Part shown: positions 6,296-12,416 of the stretch, piece after piece | Layout of the letters: each line of letters starts with the position of its first letter | Position numbering within the stretch: the first letter of the stretch is position 1 | Source of the DNA: Oscillospiraceae bacterium | Lineage (GTDB): Bacteria; Bacillota; Clostridia; Oscillospirales; Oscillospiraceae | Assembly: GCA_016295225.1 (NCBI GenBank) | Contig: JAEDLP010000027.1 | Coordinates: 1-16,952, forward strand | Length of the DNA stretch: 16,952 nucleotides | Direction of reading: 5' to 3' | Translations under genes and position numbers: made by a program | Notes under the pieces: model-generated | The model's input: only the letters and a program-made list of their open reading frames with translations | The model's database searches: none | What the model was told of the DNA's origin: nothing

Positions 6296-6321
6296 AAAAT
6301 CTCTCCTCGGCAGAGGAGAGA
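6296..6321 (-). terminator. hairpin with U4 between tRNA-Met and tRNA-Glu
   Basis: On the minus strand a perfect 9-bp stem TCTCTCCTC/GAGGAGAGA (6321-6313 with 6308-6300) and a four-base loop begin directly after the CCA of tRNA-Met. It is followed by TTTT and then the first base of tRNA-Glu two bases later. It could be a partial terminator or an RNA processing signal. Confidence 0.5.
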
Positions 6322-6398
6322 TGGTAGCGGCAACTGGATTCGAACCAGTGACACTCCGGGTATGAACCGAATGCTCTAGCCAACTGAGCTATGCCGCC
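6322..6398 (-). tRNA. tRNA-Met (CAT), elongator type
   Basis: A 77-nt cloverleaf with acceptor GGCGGCA/TGCCGCT (a 1:72 G-U pair), D-arm GCTC..GAGC, anticodon stem TTCGG/CCGGA with loop TTCATAC (anticodon CAT), T-arm ACTGG-TTCGAAT-CCAGT, and an encoded CCA. It lacks the G-C triplet of the initiator anticodon stem. Its body matches Firmicutes elongator tRNA-Met rather than tRNA-Ile2. First gene of the operon. Confidence 0.94.
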
Positions 6399-6400
6399 AT

Positions 6401-6437
6401 ATCGTTCGCGCCGCACCGTGTTGTCCGGCGGAACGAT
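6401..6437 (-). promoter_or_regulatory. 5' leader hairpin of the tRNA operon
   Basis: Arms 6401-6413 and 6426-6437 form 12 base pairs with one bulged base and a 12-nt loop. The predicted transcript starts near 6435, so nearly the whole leader is this hairpin, ending two bases before tRNA-Met. It may guide 5' processing. Confidence 0.5.
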
Positions 6438-6441
6438 GATT

Positions 6442-6470
6442 AGTATAACCGAAGGCATCCCATTTGTCAA
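6442..6470 (-). promoter_or_regulatory. promoter of the tRNA operon
   Basis: On the minus strand TTGACA (6470-6465), 17-bp spacer, TATACT (6447-6442): near-perfect, as expected for stable RNA. The -35 box contains the TGA stop codon of pepT (6469-6467). Confidence 0.9.
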
Positions 6471-7720
6471 CAGTTTTTTTCAAAGTTTTCTCGTTTTATA
6501 TTTCCGTCAATTCCGGTCAGCAAGTTCACCAGCACTTCGGTCATTTTTTCCAAAGACTCCTGGGGGATGTACTCATACACCCCGTGGTAGTGGAAGCCGC
6601 CGGTGGAGAGGTTGGGACAGGGCAGACCCAGGAAGCTGAGCTTGGCCCCGTCGGTGCCGCCACGGATGGCCCAGTCCACCGGCTCCACGCCGGCCCCCCG
6701 GAAGGCCGCCCTGGCCCGCTCCAAAATCTCAGGATGGGGCAGAATCTTTTCCTTCATGTTCTGGTAGGAGTCCTCCACCTTGACTTCCACGGTACCATCA
6801 CCGTACTTGTCGTCCAGATACCGGCCCACCCGGCGAACAAAATCCTTCCGGGCTTCAAATTTCTCCCGGTCGTGATCCCGGATGATCCACTCCATCCTGG
6901 CCTCGCCCTCGTCCCCCGCCATGGTGCACAGGTGGTAGAAGCCCTCATACCCCTCGGTGTGGGCGGGAGTCTCAGCCGGGGGCATCATGGCGATGAACTC
7001 CGCCGCCAGCAGGCAGGCGTTCTTCATCTTATTCTTGCCCTCCCCCGGGTGGATGTTCACCCCGTGGATCACGACCTCCGCCCCGGCGGCGTTGAAGTTC
7101 TCGTACTCCAGCAGGCCCAGGGGGCCGCCGTCCACGGTGTAGCCGTAGGCCGCCCCCAGCTTGTCCAGGTCCAGGTGGTCGGCCCCCCGGCCAATCTCCT
7201 CGTCGGGTGTGATACACACTGCCGCCCGGCCGTGGGCCAGCTCCGGGTGGTTCATCAGATATTCCAGGGCGGAGAAGATCTCCGCGATGCCCGCCTTGTC
7301 GTCGGCCCCCAGGAGGGTGGTTCCGTCGGTGACGATGAGGTGTTTGCCCAGGTTTTCTGCCAGATCGGGGAACGCCGCCGCCCCCATCACGATCCCCTGT
7401 TCCTCATTGAGGACGATATCCCCGCCGGTGTACTCCACCACCCGGGCCTTCACGTCCTTGCCGGACACCCGGGGGGCGGTGTCCATGTGGGCGATGAGGG
7501 CCACCACGGGGTCGTCCTCCCGGCCGGGGGTGGCGGGTAGCCAGCCGTAGACATAGCCCTGCTGGTCCATGTGGGGGTTCTCCAGCCCCAGGTCGGCCAG
7601 CTCCCGGGCCAGACAGGCCCCCAGAACCTTCTGCTTCTCCGTGGAGGGCACAGAGGCGGACTTCTCGTCGGACTCGGTGTCAAAGGTGATATACTTCAAA
7701 AAACGTTCCGTGGCGGTCAT
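6467..7720 (-). CDS. pepT: peptidase T (tripeptide aminopeptidase)
   Basis: Peptidase T, a cytoplasmic M20-family dizinc aminopeptidase that removes the N-terminal residue from tripeptides. The 417-residue protein (family about 408-410) starts MTATERFLKYITFDTESDE. Metal and catalytic residues are in place: H78 and D80 in AHMDTAP, D140 in LGADDKAG, E174/E175 in TPDEEIGRG, VDGGPLG, and a late His in STGGFHYHGVYEYIP. ATG 7720 has AAGGAG at 10 nt. The frame stays open upstream but into glpK, with no better start. It lies 14 bp after glpK, and its ribosome site overlaps the glpK stop, so the two are probably one transcript. No terminator separates it from the tRNA operon below. Confidence 0.95.
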   Translation of the reverse strand: MTATERFLKYITFDTESDEKSASVPSTEKQKVLGACLARELADLGLENPHMDQQGYVYGWLPATPGREDDPVVALIAHMDTAPRVSGKDVKARVVEYTGGDIVLNEEQGIVMGAAAFPDLAENLGKHLIVTDGTTLLGADDKAGIAEIFSALEYLMNHPELAHGRAAVCITPDEEIGRGADHLDLDKLGAAYGYTVDGGPLGLLEYENFNAAGAEVVIHGVNIHPGEGKNKMKNACLLAAEFIAMMPPAETPAHTEGYEGFYHLCTMAGDEGEARMEWIIRDHDREKFEARKDFVRRVGRYLDDKYGDGTVEVKVEDSYQNMKEKILPHPEILERARAAFRGAGVEPVDWAIRGGTDGAKLSFLGLPCPNLSTGGFHYHGVYEYIPQESLEKMTEVLVNLLTGIDGNIKRENFEKNC

Positions 7721-7734
7721 GGCATGTATTCTCC

Positions 7735-9228
7735 TTACGCATCTTCCCACTGTTTCGCACGGTCCAGGGCCTTCCGCCACTTGGCGTACTCCCGGGACCG
7801 GTCGGTTTCGGGCAGGTACAGTTTGCCCGGTTTCCGGTCTTTTAACAGCTCCTCCGGGGAATTCCACAGACCGACCCCCAGGCCGGCCAAACAGGCTGCC
7901 CCCCAGGCGGTGGTCTCCACCACCTCCGGCCGCTCCACGGGAACCCCCAGCAGATCGGCCTGATACTGCATCATAAAGTCGCTGACGCTGGCCCCGCCGT
8001 CCACCCGCAGGCCGGTGATTTTTTGGCCGGCGTCCTTCTCCATGGCGCTGATGAGGTCGGCGGTCTGGTAGGCGATGCCCTCCAGGGTAGCCCGGCAGAG
8101 GTGGGCCTTGGTGGTCCCCCGGGTGAGGCCCAGAATGGCCCCACGGGCGTACATATCCCAGTGAGGCGCCCCCAGGCCGGTGAAAGCGGACACCAGATAG
8201 ACCCCACCGTTGTCGGGGACGGATTCCGCCAGCACATCGATCTCCGGGGCGCTTTGAATGATGCCCAACTCATCCCGGAGCCATTGGATGGAGGACCCGG
8301 CGTTGAAGACGCTGCCCTCCAGGACATAGGTGGTCTCCCCCTTCAGGCCCCAGCCCACGCAGGTGAGCAGGCCGTTCCGGGACTCCACCGCCTTTCCGGT
8401 GTTCAGCAGGGTGAAGCAGCCGGTGCCGTAAGTATTTTTCAGCTGGCCGGGAGCAAAGCAGCCCTGGCCGAAGAGGGCGGCCTGCTGGTCCCCCGCCGCG
8501 CCGCAGATAGGCAGACCGGCCAGCTTGTCCAGGTAGGGAACCCCTTGGGCAATGACCCCCAGGGGGCCGCTGTTTTCCACGGGCCGGGGCAGCCAGTCCA
8601 TAGGGACCTCCATGAGTCGGCACAGGTCCTCGTCCCACTGGAGCTTGTGGATGTCAAAGAGCATGGTCCGGCAGCAGTTGGAATAGTCCGAGGCGTGGAC
8701 CTTGCCCCCGGTGAGGTTCCACAGGAGCCAGCTGTCCACGGTGCCGCAGAGAAGCTCTCCCCGCCGGGCCTTCTCCTCCACCCCGGGGATGTTCTTCAGC
8801 ATCCACCGGTACTTGGTGCCGGAGAAGTAGGCGTCCACCACCAGGCCGGTCTTGGCCCGGATGGCCTCGGTGTGTCCCTCCCGCTGGAGCTGGGAGCAGA
8901 AGTCCGCCGTCCGGCGGCACTGCCAGACGATGGCGTTGCCCACGGGCTTGCCGGTGGCCCGCTCCCAGACCACGGCGGTCTCCCGCTGGTTGGCCAGACC
9001 CACGGCGGCGATGTCCCCGGGGTGCAGGCCGCTCTTCTCCACACAGTCGGCCGCCACCCTGAGCTGGCTGGTGAGGAGCTCCATGGGGTCGTGCTCCACC
9101 CAGCCGGGCTTGGGGTAGTGCTGGGTGAAGGGGATCTGGGCGGAGGCCGCGATGGCCCCGCCCCGGGTAAAGAGAATGGCCCGGGAGCTGGTGGTCCCCT
9201 GGTCCAGAGCCAGTAAGTAGTCCTTCAT
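7735..9228 (-). CDS. glpK: glycerol kinase
   Basis: Glycerol kinase phosphorylates glycerol to sn-glycerol 3-phosphate with ATP, trapping it in the cytoplasm for glycolysis or lipid synthesis. The 497-residue FGGY-family protein has normal length: N-terminal DQGTTSSR (9-16), VEHDPMEL, GLANQRETAVVWER, the substrate-site region TVDSWLLWNLTGG, GAAGDQQAALFGQ and YGTGCFTLLNTG. The C-terminal ATP domain has RVDGGASVSDFMMQYQAD. The segment before GAAGDQQ lacks the HFYG-type histidine loop that HPr phosphorylates in several Firmicutes GlpK proteins, so PTS activation may be absent. The start at ATG 9228 follows AAGGAAGGG. No glpF or glpD lies nearby; pepT follows. Confidence 0.97.
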   Translation of the reverse strand: MKDYLLALDQGTTSSRAILFTRGGAIAASAQIPFTQHYPKPGWVEHDPMELLTSQLRVAADCVEKSGLHPGDIAAVGLANQRETAVVWERATGKPVGNAIVWQCRRTADFCSQLQREGHTEAIRAKTGLVVDAYFSGTKYRWMLKNIPGVEEKARRGELLCGTVDSWLLWNLTGGKVHASDYSNCCRTMLFDIHKLQWDEDLCRLMEVPMDWLPRPVENSGPLGVIAQGVPYLDKLAGLPICGAAGDQQAALFGQGCFAPGQLKNTYGTGCFTLLNTGKAVESRNGLLTCVGWGLKGETTYVLEGSVFNAGSSIQWLRDELGIIQSAPEIDVLAESVPDNGGVYLVSAFTGLGAPHWDMYARGAILGLTRGTTKAHLCRATLEGIAYQTADLISAMEKDAGQKITGLRVDGGASVSDFMMQYQADLLGVPVERPEVVETTAWGAACLAGLGVGLWNSPEELLKDRKPGKLYLPETDRSREYAKWRKALDRAKQWEDA

Positions 9229-9286
9229 GGTTTCCCTTCCTTTTCTTGACGAGCGAAGCCTCGTTCGGTAAACTTGGATTGGTTTG

Positions 9287-9315
9287 ATTGTACCATGGCC
9301 TTTGCCATTTTTCCA
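9287..9315 (-). promoter_or_regulatory. promoter of glpK-pepT
   Basis: On the minus strand TGGAAA (9315-9310), 17-bp spacer, TACAAT (9292-9287). The -10 is strong and the -35 moderate. It lies within the short divergent region shared with sfsA, and a small inverted repeat ACGAG/CTCGT follows in the leader. Confidence 0.6.
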
Positions 9316-9338
9316 CCCATTTTCCCAAGGAGGACCCT

Positions 9339-10061
9339 ATGACCTATCCCAATATCATCCCAGCCCGTTTCCTCTCCCGCCCCAACCGGTTCGTGGCCCA
9401 GGTGGAGGTGGACGGAACCGAAACCACTGTCCACGTGAAGAACACCGGCCGCTGCAGGGAGCTTCTCCGCCCCGGGGCGGAGGTCTGGCTGGTGAAGAGC
9501 GGCAATCCCAACCGCAAGACGGCCTACGACCTGGTGGCCGTGAAAAAGGGGGACCGGCTGATCAACATGGATGCCCAGGCCCCCAACCGGGTCTTTGCCC
9601 AGTGGGCCGGGGCGGGGCATTTCGTACCGGGCCTGACTCTGCTGAAGGCCGAGCAGAAGCACGGGGACTCCCGGTTCGACTTCTACTGGGAGGCCGGGGC
9701 CCGGAAGGGCTTCGTGGAGGTGAAGGGGGTCACTCTGGAGACAGACGGCGGAGCCTTCTTCCCCGACGCCCCCACGGAACGGGGCGTAAAGCATCTCCAC
9801 GGCCTGACGGCCTGTCTGTCCGAGGGCTATGAGGCCGCCGTCTGCTTCGTCATCCAGATGGCGGAGGTGGACTTCTTCTCCCCCAACGACGTCACCCATC
9901 CGGCCTTCGGCCAAGCTCTCCGGGAGGCCGCCGCCGCCGGGGTGCGGGTGCTGGCCCTGGAATGCGCCGTCACCCCGGACAGCCTGGAGATCACGGACCC
10001 GGTGCCGGTCCGCCTTTCATTTCTCATTCCTGATTCCTCATCCCAAATTCCCGACGCATGA
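9339..10061 (+). CDS. sfsA: SfsA family DNA-binding/nuclease-like protein
   Basis: A 240-residue SfsA protein (sugar fermentation stimulation family), containing an N-terminal OB-like part and a PD-(D/E)xK nuclease-like core. Family signatures are visible: RFLSRPNRFVAQVEV, HVKNTGRCRELL, SRFDFYW with D114, and FVEVKGVTLE with E127 and K129 as the probable catalytic acid and lysine. Further on are FPDAPTERGVKHL and VCFVIQMAEVDFFSPN. Start ATG 9339 is five bases after AAGGAGG. The biological role is uncertain: the Escherichia coli name comes from effects on maltose genes, and the fold suggests nucleic-acid cleavage. The C-terminal end (LSFLIPDSSSQIPDA) overlaps the end of rarD on the other strand. 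Confidence 0.94.
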   Translation: MTYPNIIPARFLSRPNRFVAQVEVDGTETTVHVKNTGRCRELLRPGAEVWLVKSGNPNRKTAYDLVAVKKGDRLINMDAQAPNRVFAQWAGAGHFVPGLTLLKAEQKHGDSRFDFYWEAGARKGFVEVKGVTLETDGGAFFPDAPTERGVKHLHGLTACLSEGYEAAVCFVIQMAEVDFFSPNDVTHPAFGQALREAAAAGVRVLALECAVTPDSLEITDPVPVRLSFLIPDSSSQIPDA

Positions 10062-10923
10062 GCCTGACCTTGTCCGCTATGGTGAAGAGCACCCCCACCC
10101 AGATGATGGCGAAGGCAATGAGCCGTTTGGCGTCCATGGGCTCCCCCAGGATCAGGCCCATAAGGAACTGCAGGGTTGGATTGATGTACATGAGGATGCC
10201 GGAGAAGTAGTAGGGGATCTCCTTGACCCCCATGTTGAAGAGAAGCAGGGGGATGGAGGTCACCAGACCACAGGCAGGCAGCAGCCAGAAGGCCGTGCCG
10301 TGCATCACATGGTCCCAGCCTCCCACGTGGGCGCTCCACCACCAGGAGAAGCCCAGAGCAAAGGGCATCATCAGCAGGGTCTCCATGAACAGGGAGGTCT
10401 GGGCGCTCAGATTCAGGTTTTTCTTCACCCCGCCGTAGACGGCAAAGGGGGCGGCAATGATCAGAGGCAGGGCCGGGAACTTTCCCGTGGAAACCAGCAG
10501 GTAGAGGATGCCTCCCACAGCGAAGAAAAAGGTAATCCACTCCCCTTTGGTTGGCTTCTCCCGGAAGGCGATGAGGCCGATGAGGGCCACGATCACCGGC
10601 TCGATGAAGTATCCCATGCTGGCGTCCAGCACGTGGCCGCTGTTGACCGCCACGATATAGACCCCCCAGTTGAGGGTGATGAGCACGCCGCTGACCAGGC
10701 TCTTCCAGAAGGTGGTCCGGTTGGCGAGGGCAGCCTTCACCTCTCCCAGAGACCGGGTGGCCGCCAGATACAGGCCCATGAAGACCAGGGACCATAGGAT
10801 GCGCTGGGCCAGGATGTAGACCGGGTTCACCGCCGCCAGCAGGGTCCAGAACCCCGGCAGCAGCCCCCACAGCACATAGGACCCGGTGACCGTCACCAGA
10901 CCCAGGGTTTTCTTTTCCTCCAT
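10024..10923 (-). CDS. rarD: EamA-family transporter, RarD type
   Basis: A 299-residue membrane protein of the drug/metabolite transporter superfamily, RarD branch, with about ten hydrophobic segments in two EamA repeats. RarD features include YVLWGLLPGFWTLL, EILAQR-like YILAQRILWSLVFM, NWGVYIVAVNSGHVLDAS and MGYFIEPVIVALIG in the first half, with IPYYFSGILMYINPTLQFLM in the second. RarD is named for a chloramphenicol-sensitive phenotype, but its substrate is not established. It has a recognisable promoter (10960-10989) and a GGGGGA ribosome site. Its last 13 codons, encoding REFGMRNQE, are a GAAT-rich low-complexity run that overlaps the end of sfsA by 38 bp. Confidence 0.92.
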   Translation of the reverse strand: MEEKKTLGLVTVTGSYVLWGLLPGFWTLLAAVNPVYILAQRILWSLVFMGLYLAATRSLGEVKAALANRTTFWKSLVSGVLITLNWGVYIVAVNSGHVLDASMGYFIEPVIVALIGLIAFREKPTKGEWITFFFAVGGILYLLVSTGKFPALPLIIAAPFAVYGGVKKNLNLSAQTSLFMETLLMMPFALGFSWWWSAHVGGWDHVMHGTAFWLLPACGLVTSIPLLLFNMGVKEIPYYFSGILMYINPTLQFLMGLILGEPMDAKRLIAFAIIWVGVLFTIADKVRLMRREFGMRNQE

Positions 10924-10959
10924 GATACATTCCCCCAGGATACGACAGGTATTACGGGT

Positions 10960-10989
10960 ATCTTATCCCTTTTCCCAAAGCCCTGTCAA
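10960..10989 (-). promoter_or_regulatory. promoter of rarD
   Basis: On the minus strand TTGACA (10989-10984), 18-bp spacer, TAAGAT (10965-10960). The start is near 10953, about 30 nt before the coding start. It is back to back with the flavoenzyme promoter, about 65 bp apart. Confidence 0.75.
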
Positions 10990-11053
10990 TCCTGCCGGGC
11001 CAAACTTTTCCGCCCGAGTCCTCAAAAGAGAGGAACAGGGACAAAAACAACCG

Positions 11054-11082
11054 TTGCCAGGCTCCCCATTCTTTGCTATAAT
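11054..11082 (+). promoter_or_regulatory. promoter of the Old Yellow Enzyme gene
   Basis: TTGCCA (11054-11059), 17-bp spacer, and a perfect TATAAT (11077-11082). A small inverted repeat TCCTC-N6-GAGGA (11019-11034) upstream could be an operator, but that is weak. Confidence 0.85.
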
Positions 11083-11144
11083 GCAAACTGAATAAAACTG
11101 TGCGAAAGCTTTCCCAATTTTACAGAAAAAGGAGAACGATCCCC

Positions 11145-12242
11145 ATGGCTTCTAACCTGTTTACCCCCGGCAAGATCGGCACCCTGGAGCTGCCCAACCG
11201 GCTCATCCGCTCCGCCACCCAGGACCCCTTCGGCCGCCGTGACGGCACCTGCGCCCCCGAGCAGGTGGCTCTGTACGGTGACATCGCCGCCAGCGGCGTG
11301 GGCGCCATCATCACCGCTTACAGCTACATCTCCCCCGAGGCCCGCTCCACCGGCATCCAGGTGGGCTTCGCCACCGAGGATCAGCGGGCCAGCCAGAAGG
11401 AAGTGCTGGACGCTGTCCACGCCAAGGGTGGCCGCCTGATCCTCCAGATCATGCACGCCGGCATGAACGTCTTCATGCCCGAGAAGCGGGTGGAGGGCGG
11501 CAAGCTGCTGGCTCCCTCCGGCGGCATGAAGGCCCCCAACGAGATGACCACCACTGAGATCACTGCCGCCGACATGGACAAGATCTGCGCTGACTTCGTC
11601 AACGCCGCCCAGGCCGCCAAGGATCTGGGCTTTGACGGCGTCCAGCTCCACTGCGCCCACGGCTATCTGCTCAGCCAGTTCCTGGACCCCAACACCAACG
11701 CCCGCACCGACGAGTTCGGCGGCTCCGCCGAAAACCGCTTCCGCTTCCCCGGCCGCTGCCTGTCCGCCATCCGGGAGGCCGTGGGCAAGGACTTCCCCGT
11801 TCTGGTGAAGGTCAACACCAACTGCGCCGGTGAGGCCGACGCCGCCTACGCAGAGGATATCCTCTACTTCTGCCGCCAGTTTGAGGCCCTGGGTGCCGAC
11901 GCCATCGAGCTCTCCGGCTACAACTGGCTGGGCCTGGGCAAGAAGAAGGTCCCCACCTTCTACCTGGACCGGGCTTCCGCCATCCGCAAGGAGGTCAACC
12001 TCCCCCTGATCCTGGTGGGCGGCGTCCGCACGCTGGAGCAGGCCAACCAGATCCTGGACGCAGGCATCGACTTCGTCTCCGCCTCCCGTCCCTTCATCTG
12101 CCAGCCCGACTTCTACAACGTTCTGGAAAAGGGCGAGGACTCCGAGTGCATCGGCTGCACCAAGTGCCTGGGCAACATCTGGAACAAGGAAGGCCGCCGC
12201 TGCGTGAAGCACGAGATCCCCGAGGGCTTCCCCAAGGACTGA
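11145..12242 (+). CDS. NADH:flavin oxidoreductase, Old Yellow Enzyme family, single domain with four-Cys tail
   Basis: A 365-residue FMN-dependent TIM-barrel enzyme of the Old Yellow Enzyme family, which reduces activated C=C bonds. It starts with LFTPGKIGTLELPNR and has the substrate-binding His pair H169/H172 in LHCAHGYLLSQFLDP, followed by NARTDEFGGSAENR, the family signature. LILVGGV and SASRPFICQP mark the phosphate end of FMN. The tail has C335-x2-C338-x2-C341-x11-C353, resembling the 4Fe-4S ligands of 2,4-dienoyl-CoA reductase and BaiCD/BaiH. The protein then ends at 365, with no flavodoxin-like FAD/NAD domain. The start at ATG 11145 follows AAAAAGGAG. It stands alone between its own promoter and terminator. 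The substrate is unknown; enoates, steroids or other enones are possible. Confidence 0.92.
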   Translation: MASNLFTPGKIGTLELPNRLIRSATQDPFGRRDGTCAPEQVALYGDIAASGVGAIITAYSYISPEARSTGIQVGFATEDQRASQKEVLDAVHAKGGRLILQIMHAGMNVFMPEKRVEGGKLLAPSGGMKAPNEMTTTEITAADMDKICADFVNAAQAAKDLGFDGVQLHCAHGYLLSQFLDPNTNARTDEFGGSAENRFRFPGRCLSAIREAVGKDFPVLVKVNTNCAGEADAAYAEDILYFCRQFEALGADAIELSGYNWLGLGKKKVPTFYLDRASAIRKEVNLPLILVGGVRTLEQANQILDAGIDFVSASRPFICQPDFYNVLEKGEDSECIGCTKCLGNIWNKEGRRCVKHEIPEGFPKD

Positions 12243-12319
12243 GCGCCTGCGATAACCGCCCTTGTGACCCCTTGTCAAAGGGGGGCCTATCCCCCATACC
12301 AGTCCCGTTTTAGGAACTC

Positions 12320-12353
12320 ACCGCCGGAGAAAACTTTCTCCGGCGGTTTTTTT
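12320..12353 (+). terminator. terminator after the Old Yellow Enzyme gene
   Basis: An 11-12 bp perfect GC-rich stem (CCGCCGGAGAA with TTCTCCGGCGG), a four-base loop and seven T (12347-12353). It starts about 78 bp after the stop. The gap also has a weaker CCCCTT/AAGGGG stem near 12270. Confidence 0.93.
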
Positions 12354-12369
12354 CTGCCCAAAATTCAGG

Positions 12370-12375
12370 TATAAT
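12370..12375 (+). promoter_or_regulatory. -10 box of the radical SAM gene
   Basis: A perfect TATAAT lies 42 bp before the start codon. The -35 position at 17-bp spacing falls in the T-run of the preceding terminator and matches poorly, so only the -10 is reported. Confidence 0.5.
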
Positions 12376-12416
12376 AATCGTACATCAGTTCGATTTCTTC
12401 CAAAGAGGTGGACGCC

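Noticed and set aside
8023..9216. 397-codon open frame on the plus strand opposite glpK
   Set aside because: Shadow of glycerol kinase in GC-rich DNA. Composition is dominated by Gly, Val, Leu, His and Gln, with no recognisable motif.
11019..11034. TCCTC-N6-GAGGA inverted repeat between rarD and the Old Yellow Enzyme gene as an operator
   Set aside because: Only five base pairs, with no second copy and no regulator gene adjacent. Too weak to call on its own.
11076..12278. 400-codon open frame on the minus strand opposite the Old Yellow Enzyme gene
   Set aside because: Antisense shadow. The plus-strand frame has every family motif, a promoter, a ribosome site and a terminator.
12268..12298. 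CCCCTT/AAGGGG and GGGGG/CCCCC stems after the Old Yellow Enzyme gene as a terminator
   Set aside because: The alternatives are mutually exclusive and neither is followed by a T-run. The strong terminator is at 12320-12353.
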